64,000 nucleotides of DNA from Spirochaetales bacterium UBA6872 (GTDB lineage: Bacteria; Spirochaetota; Spirochaetia; Sphaerochaetales; Sphaerochaetaceae), in NCBI GenBank assembly GCA_002452215.1, contig DKCO01000055.1, forward strand, positions 85,992 to 149,991. The letters run 5' to 3'. The notes below the pieces were generated by a model. That model was not told the origin of the DNA, searched no databases, and saw only the letters and a list, made by a program, of their open reading frames with translations. Of this stretch, positions 52,956-62,463 are shown piece by piece. The translations under genes and the position numbers were made by a program. The number at the start of each line of letters is the position of its first letter. Position 1 is the first letter of the stretch.

Positions 52956-54944
52956 ATGGCAAGAGCTGAGAAACTATATAAGAACTATTTTTTGGAATAT
53001 GCCTCCTATGTAATTCGCGATAGGGCAATACCAGATTTAATCGATGGCTTTAAGCCTGTGCAAAGAAGAATTATCCATGCAATGCTAGAAAAGGATGATG
53101 GGAGGTTTAATAAAGTCGCTGGTATCGTTGGAGATGCTATGCACTACCATCCACATGGTGATGCATCTATATATGGCGCGTTGGTAACTCTTGAGAATGC
53201 TGGGCTTTTTATCGAAGGACAAGGAAACTATGGAAACTTTCTTACAGGCGATGGTGCTGCCGCTTCTAGGTACATAGAAGCGCGATTGAAGCCTTTTGCC
53301 AAGAAAGTATTGTATTCTCCTGAGATAACAGAGTATGAAGCATCGTACGATGGACGCCATAAAGAGCCAGTTGTATTTCCAGCAAAGATTCCAACAGTAG
53401 CAATCCAAGGTGCATCGGGCATTGCTGTTGGTATGGCAACAAAGATACTTCCACACAATCTTATAGAGGTTCTTGAAGCTCAGAAAAAGGCTTTGAGAGG
53501 AGAGGAGTTCGAAGTCTATCCAGATTTTCCAGGCGGGGGAATCATGGATGTCTCTGAGTATGATGATGGAAGAGGAAAGGTAACTGTCAGGGCACGCTTG
53601 AATGCATCGGATCCCAAGAAGCTTGTGATCGAGGAGCTACCTTTTGAAGTCACTTCATCTCAGATGATAGAGTCAATCGAAAAGGCCAACAAGAATGGCC
53701 AGCTTAAGATTGCATCAATAAATGACTATACAGCAGAGAGTGCAAATATAGAGATAAATTGGCAAAGAGGAACATACTCAGAGGATATGGTAGATGTCCT
53801 TTATGCTACAACTGATTGCCAATTGAAGATATCTGTCAATCCTCTTGTTATTGTAGATGGTCTTCCGAAAATCGTTGGAATTTCAGAGATGGTGAAGTTC
53901 CATGCAAAGCACCTTGTTGACGTTTTGACAGCCGAGCTTAATGTAGAGCTTGAGCATCTTGAGGACAGGCATAGGGCTAGGACTATGGAAAGAATCTTCA
54001 TCGAGGAGCGAATCTACAAAAAGATAGAAAACAAGACTACGCAGGATCAAATAAACAAAGCTATCATCACAGGATTCAAGCCTTTTGTTGAAACAGAGCT
54101 TGGTGGTGTTGATGTAACAGTTGATGACATCGATAGGCTTTTGAAGATTCCAATCAGGAGGATTTCCCTTTTCGACATAGAGAAAAACAGGGCAGAGCTA
54201 TCGCAAATCGAAGCTGATATCAAAGATAGGCACTACAAGCTTGCAAATATCGTAGATTATGCTGTTGATTACATCTCAGAGCTTGAGGCTATGGTAGATA
54301 AGGATGAATTCAAAAGAAAAACAGAGATAAAATCCATAAAGACAGTATCGGCAAAAGATGTGGCTGTTCGCAATATGGATCTCAGGTACGATAGCGAAAC
54401 AGGTTATATGGGGACATCGTTAAAGACAGGCGAGCCGTTGTTGAAAGTTAGTTCATTCGACAAAGTCTTTTATATGAAGAACAATGGCGAGTACCGCATC
54501 GTCTCTTCAACAGATAAGGTGTTTGTAGGCAAGGAAGGAATTTTCTACATAAATTATGCGGATAAGGATATAATTTCGAAGGAAGTATTTACTGTTATCT
54601 ATCGTGATAAACTAGCTGACAAGAATGTCTACATGATCAAGCGATTCAGGATTTCGGCATGGTCTAATGACAAATCATATTTTGCTGTTGCTGGCGATAA
54701 AGCAAAAGTGAAGAAGATATCACTATTCCCATCAGCAAAAATTTCGCTCAAGTACAAGCCTGGCATGGGCTATAGGGTTCTTGACGAAGAGTTCAGATTC
54801 GCTGATTTCAGGATTTTGAAAACACCATCTGGTGCAGGACAGCAACTTGCAACTAAGGAGCTCCAATCGCTTGCAATACGCCCTACAAAGGAAAATGTCA
54901 CATCTGAAGAGGCATCGCCTTCGCTTTTCGATGAGGAGAAGTAA
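52956..54944 (+). CDS. parC: DNA topoisomerase IV subunit A
   Basis: 662 residues with a GAGGAGA-type ribosome site. The breakage-reunion domain has FKPVQRRIIHAM near residue 33, YHPHGDASIY near 66, and AAASRYIEARL with catalytic Tyr near 109. A coiled-coil tower is at about 330-460. The C-terminal 180 residues are a reduced beta-pinwheel without the GyrA box, so ParC is preferred to GyrA. The frame overlaps the pseudouridine synthase start by one base. Confidence 0.93.
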   Translation: MARAEKLYKNYFLEYASYVIRDRAIPDLIDGFKPVQRRIIHAMLEKDDGRFNKVAGIVGDAMHYHPHGDASIYGALVTLENAGLFIEGQGNYGNFLTGDGAAASRYIEARLKPFAKKVLYSPEITEYEASYDGRHKEPVVFPAKIPTVAIQGASGIAVGMATKILPHNLIEVLEAQKKALRGEEFEVYPDFPGGGIMDVSEYDDGRGKVTVRARLNASDPKKLVIEELPFEVTSSQMIESIEKANKNGQLKIASINDYTAESANIEINWQRGTYSEDMVDVLYATTDCQLKISVNPLVIVDGLPKIVGISEMVKFHAKHLVDVLTAELNVELEHLEDRHRARTMERIFIEERIYKKIENKTTQDQINKAIITGFKPFVETELGGVDVTVDDIDRLLKIPIRRISLFDIEKNRAELSQIEADIKDRHYKLANIVDYAVDYISELEAMVDKDEFKRKTEIKSIKTVSAKDVAVRNMDLRYDSETGYMGTSLKTGEPLLKVSSFDKVFYMKNNGEYRIVSSTDKVFVGKEGIFYINYADKDIISKEVFTVIYRDKLADKNVYMIKRFRISAWSNDKSYFAVAGDKAKVKKISLFPSAKISLKYKPGMGYRVLDEEFRFADFRILKTPSGAGQQLATKELQSLAIRPTKENVTSEEASPSLFDEEK

Positions 54945-55624
54945 TGATTGATAAGAATAGAATCCTTTATGAAGATAACCACCTTATAGTAGTCAACAAG
55001 CTTCCAGGAGATCTCGTACAAGGCGACAAGAGCGGAGATAAAACTCTTGCTGATGATGTTAAAGAGTATTTGAAAGTCACTTACAACAAGCCTGGCAATG
55101 TCTATCTAGGAATCCCGCATCGCTTGGACCGTCCAACGTCTGGCATCGTTATTTACACAAAGACAGAAAAAGCTTTGATACGTATGAATGAAGCTTTCAA
55201 AGGCTCAGGTGTGAAGAAAACATATTGGGCGATTGTTGATAACCTTCCGCAAAAGAGTGAGGGGACTTTGATCCACTACATAGTCAGAGATACGACAAAT
55301 AATAAATCCATTGCCTACAGCTTGGAGAAGAAGGGGTCAAAGATTGCGAAGCTGGACTATAAGACGCTAAAGTCATCTGACAAGTACCATCTTCTTGAAA
55401 TTGCTCTACATACAGGAAGGCATCATCAAATAAGAGCACAGCTTGCTGCTCTTGGAATCCATATAAAAGGGGACTTGAAATATGGCTTTCCTCGCTCGAA
55501 TCCAGATGGTGGAATATGTCTTCATGCAAGAAAAGTTGTCTTCATGCATCCTGTGAAGAAAGAAGAGATTACAATCATAGCACCAGTGCCGAATGATAAT
55601 CTCTGGTCATTCTTTGCAAATTGA
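54944..55624 (+). CDS. RluA-family pseudouridine synthase
   Basis: 226 residues. The catalytic motif is HRLDRPTSG near residue 60 with the nucleophilic Asp, followed by the GRHHQIRAQLAALG motif near residue 160. There is no N-terminal S4 RNA-binding domain, so it resembles the short RluC/TruC-like members. It modifies uridine in rRNA or tRNA; which site is unknown. Coupled to parC. Confidence 0.93.
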   Translation: MIDKNRILYEDNHLIVVNKLPGDLVQGDKSGDKTLADDVKEYLKVTYNKPGNVYLGIPHRLDRPTSGIVIYTKTEKALIRMNEAFKGSGVKKTYWAIVDNLPQKSEGTLIHYIVRDTTNNKSIAYSLEKKGSKIAKLDYKTLKSSDKYHLLEIALHTGRHHQIRAQLAALGIHIKGDLKYGFPRSNPDGGICLHARKVVFMHPVKKEEITIIAPVPNDNLWSFFAN

Positions 55625-55775
55625 AAGCCTTATAGTTAATACTTAATTGTATATAATACAAATAATTAACAATGTCAATTTACTATTTACATGACTTTAT
55701 AGGCAAAAATTACCATCAAGAAAAGTAGTTGGAGTTGAAAATAACCAAGCAATTTAAAATAGCAAAAAGATACGA

Positions 55776-55804
55776 TTTACAACACTTGGAACAGAATCTA
55801 GAGT
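55776..55804 (+). promoter_or_regulatory. Promoter of the PAQR gene, leaderless arrangement
   Basis: TTTACA (55776-55781), 17-base spacer, TAGAGT (55799-55804), then seven bases to the ATG at 55812. The AT-rich region 55625-55775 holds nothing else recognised. Confidence 0.45.
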
Positions 55805-55811
55805 CTTTGCC

Positions 55812-56453
55812 ATGGAAGCTTGGATTAACAACCACATTACATTACCTGTTTATAGAAATGAATCGTATGAGAAAGAGAATGCATTATCCCATTTTATCGG
55901 ACTTGTTCTTGCACTTCTTGCTTTATCTTGGGTTATCTCGCGATACTCGAATAATGCATCGATGATTGTTTTCTCCCTTTCGAATATCATCATGTACTCT
56001 TCATCTTTTCTTTATCATTATCTGAAACCTGGAGTTTTCAAGAGAATAATGAGGATAATGGACCACTCATCTATATATTTGCTCATTGCTGGCTCTTATA
56101 CTCCGCTTCTTATTTATCTGGGAACGCCTCTTGCTATTGGGTATGCTATTGGAATATGGATTGTTGCTGTTTTGGGAATCTTCTTCACTGTGAGGTTTTG
56201 GGGCAGGTTTTATCCTCTTCATATCATTCTTTATGCCTTGATGGGGTGGTCTATACTATCAATTTGGCATGAAGTTTCATCTCTGATGCCACTTGACCTC
56301 ATCAAATGCCTCATAGCAGGTGGAACTATTTATACTACAGGAATTCTTTTCTACGCTTTTAAGAAGATTCCACATAATCATCTCATATGGCATATATTCG
56401 TGCTTGCTGGAAGCATCATATTCTTTCTTGGTTATATGCGAAATCTTATTTGA
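55812..56453 (+). CDS. Hemolysin III / PAQR-family membrane protein
   Basis: 213 residues, seven hydrophobic segments. The family pattern is present: NALSHFIGLVLALLAL at the start, YHYLKPGVFKRIMRIMDHSSIYLLIAGSY (first His plus the Asp-His-x-x-I motif) and a C-terminal HNHLIWHIFVLAGSI with the metal-binding His residues. PAQR proteins are membrane hydrolases or receptors; the bacterial role is unclear. The competing frame starting at 55729 is shorter and shows no family features. Confidence 0.9.
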   Translation: MEAWINNHITLPVYRNESYEKENALSHFIGLVLALLALSWVISRYSNNASMIVFSLSNIIMYSSSFLYHYLKPGVFKRIMRIMDHSSIYLLIAGSYTPLLIYLGTPLAIGYAIGIWIVAVLGIFFTVRFWGRFYPLHIILYALMGWSILSIWHEVSSLMPLDLIKCLIAGGTIYTTGILFYAFKKIPHNHLIWHIFVLAGSIIFFLGYMRNLI

Positions 56454-56467
56454 TTGGAAACGTGCGT

Positions 56468-57814
56468 CTAGAATTTGAACTTATCGAGATCCACGTGCTT
56501 ATTCGATGGAGTCTCTTTTTTCAGCAATCCAGCCATATATATTGGTAAATAGACAATCTTTCCATCAGTTTGTACATTGTCTTCCGAGAGAACTAAAGAT
56601 CCAGCTATATTGTAGTTCTTTATGTTCATTAAATTATCCAATGCTCTATGTCTTTTTGTCTCTTTCCCTGATTTCACTTCTATAGGAAGAACATTACCAT
56701 CGATTTCCACAATGAAATCGATTTCTCCTATTGCCTTTGAGTTAAAGTAATATGGCTGTATTCCATTTGTCGTCAATTCTTCAGCTACAAAGTTCTCGAA
56801 CAAAGCACCGTTGTTGTATTCATTGATCCCCGATATTATTTCTTCTCTTGCTGAGTAAGGAAAAGTGCTTGTAAGCAAGCCGACATCCGACATGAATAGT
56901 TTAAATGAATTTCGTGCTTTCGATATGACAAGTGGTGTTTTCGCTTCATTTGCAATGTATACAGGAATAGAAACATTTGCTTCAGATAGCCAAATGAATG
57001 AATTTTCATATCGATCGAATTTGAGTTCCTTATCAAGGAATGTGAATTTGAATTTCAAGTTTTGTTTGTTAAGCTGTGCTGGAATATTGTCATATATGGA
57101 TATTATCCTCAATTTCCTGTCTTCTGTTTCGTATTTTATAAAATCTGCCTTGTAGAAGCGTATTATATTTTCTTGTTCTTCTTGTACAGCTTTCAAGGTT
57201 GTTTCCCTCAAGAACCGAGATACTACAGAAGGCATTCCGCCTATTATAAGATATGTGTGAAACAGGCTAAGCATTTTCGTATGTATTACAGGATCTACAG
57301 GACTTTTATCCATGTAACATTTATCGATGTGTCTTAACGTATTTTCTGTTACTCCCATTGCTATTGAGAACTCATAAAGGCTCATAGGATACATTCTTAT
57401 TTCCTCAAGATATCCTACTGGAATGGAATGTATGCCTTTCAATTCTATCCCTAGCATCGAACCGCTAAGAATATAACGATATGTGCCTCGATCTACGAGG
57501 AACTTGATTTTTGTGACAATTTCCGGAAATTCTTGTATTTCATCCAAGAAAACAACTGGCTTTCCATTGTCTTTTTCGATAGATAGGTAAAGAGAAAGCT
57601 TGTTTTCAAGGAGCGAAATGTCCGATATCTCTTTCAAAGCCTTGACAATCTCTTGGCGTTCTATGAAGTTGATTTCATAGAAGTTCTGGTTCAATTCAGT
57701 TAGCGTCTTTCTTACTGTATATGTCTTGCCGACTTGTCTTGCTCCCGATACCAATAGAGCTTTTGTGGAGTTTTTAAACCAGGTTTTGATTTCGTCTTGT
57801 GCAAATCTGTACAT
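56468..57814 (-). CDS. AAA_14/DUF4143 ATPase, second copy
   Basis: 448 residues. Walker A is SGARQVGKTYT (22-32); Walker B is VVFLDEIQEF; a sensor-like YILSGSMLGIELKG follows. The C-terminal nuclease-like part has GEIDFIVEIDGNVLPIEVKSG, a PD-(D/E)XK pattern with D, E and K in place. Function unknown. The promoter is TTGCCC-17-TACAAT, with only six bases to the ATG. Confidence 0.92.
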   Translation of the reverse strand: MYRFAQDEIKTWFKNSTKALLVSGARQVGKTYTVRKTLTELNQNFYEINFIERQEIVKALKEISDISLLENKLSLYLSIEKDNGKPVVFLDEIQEFPEIVTKIKFLVDRGTYRYILSGSMLGIELKGIHSIPVGYLEEIRMYPMSLYEFSIAMGVTENTLRHIDKCYMDKSPVDPVIHTKMLSLFHTYLIIGGMPSVVSRFLRETTLKAVQEEQENIIRFYKADFIKYETEDRKLRIISIYDNIPAQLNKQNLKFKFTFLDKELKFDRYENSFIWLSEANVSIPVYIANEAKTPLVISKARNSFKLFMSDVGLLTSTFPYSAREEIISGINEYNNGALFENFVAEELTTNGIQPYYFNSKAIGEIDFIVEIDGNVLPIEVKSGKETKRHRALDNLMNIKNYNIAGSLVLSEDNVQTDGKIVYLPIYMAGLLKKETPSNKHVDLDKFKF

Positions 57815-57820
57815 GTCTTG

Positions 57821-57849
57821 ATTGTATCACAATTTGAAAAACGGGGCAA
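57821..57849 (-). promoter_or_regulatory. Promoter of the DUF4143 gene, leaderless arrangement
   Basis: Minus strand: TTGCCC (57849-57844), 17-base spacer, TACAAT (57826-57821), six bases to the ATG at 57814. Confidence 0.6.
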
Positions 57850-57869
57850 TTTGCCAGATAAATAATAAG

Positions 57870-57891
57870 AAAAACGGGGCGTTTTGCCCCG
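57870..57891 (-). terminator. Intrinsic terminator of the iron alcohol dehydrogenase gene
   Basis: CGGGGC, loop of five, GCCCCG, followed on the minus strand by TTTTT. A partial copy of the same motif (AAAAACGGGGCAATTTGCC) lies just beyond, near 57836-57854. Confidence 0.9.
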
Positions 57892-57904
57892 AAATTCCCA
57901 TGTT

Positions 57905-59098
57905 TTATCTTTCGTTTGCTTTCTTGTAGATAGCAATCATGTCTTCTTTGCCAAGTGGTTGGAACGATCCGATTTTCCTCTTTCCGAAGAAAGTACATTT
58001 TTCAGCTAGCTCATCAATGTCCTTCTCTGATGCTTTGATTGAAAGCTCTGATAGTGATGTTGGCATGCCTATCGATTTGAAGTAAGCTTCCATCTTCGAT
58101 ATTGTCAATAAAGCTTCTTTCTCTATATCTGCATCTCTTTCAAGATCAAATAGACCTTCTCCAAGGAGTGCGAATCTTTCAGGGTTTGTTTTGTAGACAT
58201 ATTCGGCCCAACTTGCCCATATAGCTGCTAATCCTGCACCGTGAGCTACATCCCATTTGCCAGAAAGCTCATGCTCAAGCTGATGGCAAGCCCAATCGCC
58301 TCTGGAATCGTTTCCTACATTCATCAGTCCATTATGTGAAAGAGAACCAGCCCACATTATGTTCGCTCTAGCATCATAGTCATCTGGCTCCTCTAGTGCT
58401 TTTTTCCCACATTCCATTACTTCTTTTATCAAAGCGATGGACAATTTGTCTGTAAGTTCTAGTGTACAGCCAGAGTGGAAGAACCGTTCAAGAGTATGCA
58501 TCATGATATCTGTTGTTCCACAACTTGTCTGGTATGGAGAGACTGAGTATGTGAGCTCAGGATTCATTATTGCAAATTTCGGTCTGCAAAAGTTTGTGTT
58601 GATCCCTCTTTTCAAGCCATATTCGTCATTTGTTATTACAGAGCTATCAGACATCTCAGATCCAGTTGCCGAGAGTGTAAGTACAACTCCAAGGCCAAAA
58701 GATCCTTCAGGCTTTCTCTTTCCTGCATAGAAGTCCCATACATCGCCATTTTCCTTGTCATAGAGCCCATAGCATATTGCTTTTGCGCTATCGATTACAG
58801 AACCGCCTCCGACAGCTAGCACAAAATCGACTTTCTCTCTTTTCCCGATTTCTATGCCCTTTCTTACAAGGGAGACTCTTGGGTTTGGAACAACGCCTCC
58901 TAGTTCAACAAAATCGATTTTGTTGTTTAGCATTTCTTTCTCGATTTTGTCTAATAGTCCGTTTCGTTTTACAGATCCTCCGCCAAAATGTATCAATACC
59001 TTTCTTGCATTTAGCTCCTTTATGATTTCTGCTGTCTTGTCTTCAGCATCCTTTCCAAAATAAATATGTGTTGGAGCGTAGTATTCAGTTATAGCCAT
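57905..59098 (-). CDS. Iron-containing alcohol dehydrogenase (YqhD/butanol dehydrogenase type)
   Basis: 397 residues, full length, with AGGAGA before the ATG. NAD(P) site VGGGSVIDSAKAICYG near residue 95; metal ligands Asp and His in GTTDIMMHTLERFF near 195, and His, His in WACHQLEHELSG and DVAHGAGLA near 270. It reduces aldehydes such as butyraldehyde to alcohols with NADPH. It probably disposes of reducing power in fermentation. It begins one base after the large gene upstream ends. Confidence 0.95.
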   Translation of the reverse strand: MAITEYYAPTHIYFGKDAEDKTAEIIKELNARKVLIHFGGGSVKRNGLLDKIEKEMLNNKIDFVELGGVVPNPRVSLVRKGIEIGKREKVDFVLAVGGGSVIDSAKAICYGLYDKENGDVWDFYAGKRKPEGSFGLGVVLTLSATGSEMSDSSVITNDEYGLKRGINTNFCRPKFAIMNPELTYSVSPYQTSCGTTDIMMHTLERFFHSGCTLELTDKLSIALIKEVMECGKKALEEPDDYDARANIMWAGSLSHNGLMNVGNDSRGDWACHQLEHELSGKWDVAHGAGLAAIWASWAEYVYKTNPERFALLGEGLFDLERDADIEKEALLTISKMEAYFKSIGMPTSLSELSIKASEKDIDELAEKCTFFGKRKIGSFQPLGKEDMIAIYKKANER

Positions 59099-59099
59099 C

Positions 59100-62024
59100 T
59101 CATTCTCCTTTCTCTTTTACTATAGCCTCTCCGACAAGTCCATTTACTTTTATCGTCAAAGGGCTTTTGCTTCTTACTCTTATAAAATGCTCTGTTTTAT
59201 CGATTATGGGAAGGCTGGCTATTTTCTCATAATTGAAGACTACATCCTTATAAAGAGGATTTATTGTTAGGTAAATGCATCCAAGACTTGTCATATTTTG
59301 AAAGAAGTGTGTTCCTTCCGAAGGTTCTACTTGAAGTTCTTTGAGCCCTGTCTCGACAATGACATGAGCTTTGGATATGCTCGACCAAGTGCAAGGAATC
59401 CCTAGCCATGGATCGGATGAGCCGAGTCTTCCTGCCGCTATAAGAACATATAGATCTTCATATTTTCTGTTGAGCTCATCAAGCTCTTGTGCCATCTTTG
59501 CCATTTCAGATGGCTTGAATTTCTCTGGAATGATAGTGACTATGTCATATATGTTCTCAACTTCACCATTTCCCATTACCTTGTTTGAATAGATAAGAGC
59601 ATTCTCTTTTTCGCTTTCATCTATGTTGATTTCGCTGTAGAGTGAATTTGTTGATATAGGGCGTATCTGGAGAATAGAGAAGTCAGGTTTTTTCTCTGCG
59701 CTTCGCTCAGTGTTTATTGCGAATTCGATCTCTACTGGTTCATTCATTGCTTTTGAGCCCAATTTAAGGACATCGTTTATAACAGGAGCAAGTGGTAGCA
59801 TCTCATATTTTAGAATGCCATTGAATGTAAGCATCTTTATTCCTTTTGCCCTAGGAGATTCTGAGATCATACCTGTATATGGATCAAGTGTTGAAGCTAT
59901 GCCTTTCAAGCTCATCGGGAATCTTTCGCACCATTCTATCGGTATCGAGACAAGGTTGTCTGAATTGGATTCTGGGTCGAAGGATTTCGACATATCAAGA
60001 GCATAGAAGGTCTTTTGTTCGGAGCCTTCCGACGTTAGTGAGTTAGATGGCTTTTGAGGTTTTGCTGGACAGAATCGGAAAGCTGTTCCCTCATCGACAA
60101 TCGTCTTTCCAAATCCAAATGCAAGCATTCCAACACCATCCTCTGTGCTTTGTCCCTCTGTTGGATAGTAGTTTAGGCTTCTAGCAACTCCAGATATATT
60201 TGGATACCACATGTCATCATGCCGCGAGCCAGTTATCTGTTGCAATATGACAGCCATTTTCTCTTCTTCCAAACTGTGCCCTGTGCGTTTGAGGTATTCT
60301 TTTGCACATTCAAAGTACGTAGATGCCCATACTGTTTTGACAGCTGATTCCAAGTCCTTGAGCCTTTCTTCGTCATTGCCATTATTGGGAATCATGGAAG
60401 TCTGGTATACTCCAGCAAATGGTTCGAAGTGGCTATCTTCCAAGAGTGATGAGCTTCTTACGGATATTGGTACTTTTATTACTTCCAGTATCTGCTTCAG
60501 GCTTTCTCTCAAAACTGTTGGGATTTCCAAGCTCAGGAAAAGCGATAGTATTTCTTTGTCTGGTTTGCTGGTAAAAGAAAGATCTGTAAGATTGTTATAT
60601 GCGAGGAAAGAATCGAAGAACTCTGTGGATATAACGACTGTACGAGGAATCGATAGATAGACAGTCGGATATTTTTCTGCAATTTTGTTTGCTTTCATCT
60701 CCATTGCGATGAAAGCAAGTCCACGCCCTTTGCCTCCAAGAGAGCCTTTTCCTATGCGTGAGAAGAAAAGCGTCTCATCATAGTTGTCTTTGCTGAACTC
60801 AGCTATTGAGCCTCTTGCTCTTTCCGCTCTGTAGCTTTTTATTGTGTCGTACAAAAGCTCTTTTACCTTTTCAGGATCCTTGTCATCGCTAAGATTTATA
60901 TGTTTGATCATTGTCGCAAGCGAATATAGTGATTGGCTCCTTAGCCATTTTGAGAAATCATTTCTTAGGCTATGGTATATAAAGCATTCAATCGGGATTT
61001 TCTTGAGTGCCAATTGAACTTCCTTCATTGTACGCGCACTTAAGATAGTGTTGCCCGTCTTTGGATCGATAAACAAGAATGGGCCAAAATGATATTCCTT
61101 CAGAATGTATTTCTCAAGGTCATGGAGCATAGTATCTGAGAGTTTCCATATGAAATCACATCCTAGATCCTTTGCGGCATTTTGCTGTTCTTTGTCTGTC
61201 GATTGTATCAATATGGGACATTCATGGTTGGATTCTTTGATCTTCGAAGCAAGCAAGATTCCAGCGTTTTCTCTGCCAAATGGGGAAGGGAATGATACAT
61301 CTGTAATCACACCAAGGATATTTTGCTTGTATTTTGAATAAAGCATCCATGCTTCGTCAAAGTTCCTTGCAAGCGCGATTTTTGGCCTGCCTCTCATTCT
61401 CAATGTCTTTCCCCATTCATTGAGACCCTCAAGGATTGAATTCCTGTTTTGCCGGATCAGTTCATAGTACATCAAAGGAAGATATTTAGAGATGAACCGT
61501 ACCGAGTCTTCTACTATGATTATTACTTGTACATCTGCCTCGTCTGTGTCGTGTTGCAAGTTCATGTTGTCTTCTACAAGCTTGATCATAGCAAGAAATA
61601 TCGAGGGATTTCCTTGCCAATAGAAAAGATAGTCGATATACGGGCAATTTTCTCCCTTGAGCTCTTTTGCTTTTCTGTGATCGGGTGATGGAGAAAGCGC
61701 AATCACAGGCATGCTCCCATCAATTTCCTTGACAGCTTTCGCAAGTCCCTCAACGCGGTCTGAGCCGAGATCAAGCATAGTTATTACCAGCTCGTACTTG
61801 AATTCCTTCAAAAGCGAGATTGCTTGTTCTTCAGAGCTTGTGTGTGTGATCTTAGGAGGATTTGACAACCCTAATGCTGTATATTCCTTGTATAGCTCTT
61901 CTTCGACTCTTCCATCCTCTTCAAGCATGAATCTATCATAGTCAGAGCATATCAAAAGGACATTGTAGACATGCCTGAGCATCAAATTCGAAAATGGGAG
62001 CCATGTCTGATCCAATAAGTACAT
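59100..62024 (-). CDS. PEP synthase/PPDK-like ATP-grasp protein with two receiver-like domains
   Basis: 974 residues. Residues 15-150 and 165-310 are receiver-like. The second keeps VEDS, the acceptor GVITDVSF, the ILIQST position and IWK; the first is weaker. A short linking domain follows. From about 430 the PEP/pyruvate-binding ATP-grasp domain runs: GKGSLGGKGRGLAFI, ISVRSSSLLEDSHFEPFAGV, and the DLQIRP-like ILQIRPIS. The swivelling phosphohistidine and PEP-utiliser domains are absent at the C-terminus, so the PEP synthase reaction cannot run in the usual way. I expect a signalling or regulatory nucleotide/phosphoryl role. It shares a two-gene unit with the small membrane protein. Confidence 0.85.
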   Translation of the reverse strand: MYLLDQTWLPFSNLMLRHVYNVLLICSDYDRFMLEEDGRVEEELYKEYTALGLSNPPKITHTSSEEQAISLLKEFKYELVITMLDLGSDRVEGLAKAVKEIDGSMPVIALSPSPDHRKAKELKGENCPYIDYLFYWQGNPSIFLAMIKLVEDNMNLQHDTDEADVQVIIIVEDSVRFISKYLPLMYYELIRQNRNSILEGLNEWGKTLRMRGRPKIALARNFDEAWMLYSKYKQNILGVITDVSFPSPFGRENAGILLASKIKESNHECPILIQSTDKEQQNAAKDLGCDFIWKLSDTMLHDLEKYILKEYHFGPFLFIDPKTGNTILSARTMKEVQLALKKIPIECFIYHSLRNDFSKWLRSQSLYSLATMIKHINLSDDKDPEKVKELLYDTIKSYRAERARGSIAEFSKDNYDETLFFSRIGKGSLGGKGRGLAFIAMEMKANKIAEKYPTVYLSIPRTVVISTEFFDSFLAYNNLTDLSFTSKPDKEILSLFLSLEIPTVLRESLKQILEVIKVPISVRSSSLLEDSHFEPFAGVYQTSMIPNNGNDEERLKDLESAVKTVWASTYFECAKEYLKRTGHSLEEEKMAVILQQITGSRHDDMWYPNISGVARSLNYYPTEGQSTEDGVGMLAFGFGKTIVDEGTAFRFCPAKPQKPSNSLTSEGSEQKTFYALDMSKSFDPESNSDNLVSIPIEWCERFPMSLKGIASTLDPYTGMISESPRAKGIKMLTFNGILKYEMLPLAPVINDVLKLGSKAMNEPVEIEFAINTERSAEKKPDFSILQIRPISTNSLYSEINIDESEKENALIYSNKVMGNGEVENIYDIVTIIPEKFKPSEMAKMAQELDELNRKYEDLYVLIAAGRLGSSDPWLGIPCTWSSISKAHVIVETGLKELQVEPSEGTHFFQNMTSLGCIYLTINPLYKDVVFNYEKIASLPIIDKTEHFIRVRSKSPLTIKVNGLVGEAIVKEKGE

Positions 62025-62027
62025 GAT

Positions 62028-62219
62028 TTATTTTCTTTCTCTTTGTATGAAAAACAATAGTGCGCTTGAGAAGGAGAAGATAAGTGTGAACCATCCCAGC
62101 ATTGTGAAAACCCAATCGCTTGCGCCTGTTACTACTATAAGGAAAAGAAGCAAGAAAATAGATAATGACAAAAGAAGAATAGATATTTTGTAAAGTATAC
62201 GAAAGATGCGACTATCCAT
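62028..62219 (-). CDS. Small two-segment membrane protein, unknown
   Basis: 63 residues with two hydrophobic helices (ISILLLSLSIFLLLFLIVV and a second near 40-58) and a basic tail. It precedes the PEP-synthase-like gene by three bases, so it may anchor that protein. The promoter ATGACA-17-TATAAT ends eight bases before the ATG; no ribosome site. Family not recognised. Confidence 0.65.
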   Translation of the reverse strand: MDSRIFRILYKISILLLSLSIFLLLFLIVVTGASDWVFTMLGWFTLIFSFSSALLFFIQRERK

Positions 62220-62227
62220 GGAAAGAA

Positions 62228-62256
62228 ATTATAGCCTCGAATCCTTCCAATGTCAT
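62228..62256 (-). promoter_or_regulatory. Promoter of the small-membrane/PEP-synthase-like operon, leaderless arrangement
   Basis: Minus strand: ATGACA (62256-62251), 17-base spacer, TATAAT (62233-62228), then eight bases to the ATG at 62219. Confidence 0.7.
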
Positions 62257-62463
62257 TAATATTGTTGGTCTATCTTTTGCATGCATCAAGAGATAATGGA
62301 ATGAAACAAAATAAGCATTTTGGATTTTCATTTCTATATAGCTTAATTTTAAACAAATTCTTGATGTATTTTTAAGTTTTATCAAAAAAAATTGATGAAT
62401 AAAGAAATCATTTGACGGCAAGTTAAAACGGTCGTAATCTGAATATACAAAAGGAGAGGATAT

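Noticed and set aside
55729..55965. 78-residue open frame before the PAQR gene
   Set aside because: It overlaps the PAQR start in another phase, begins with TTG and has no family features; the PAQR frame has clear motifs.
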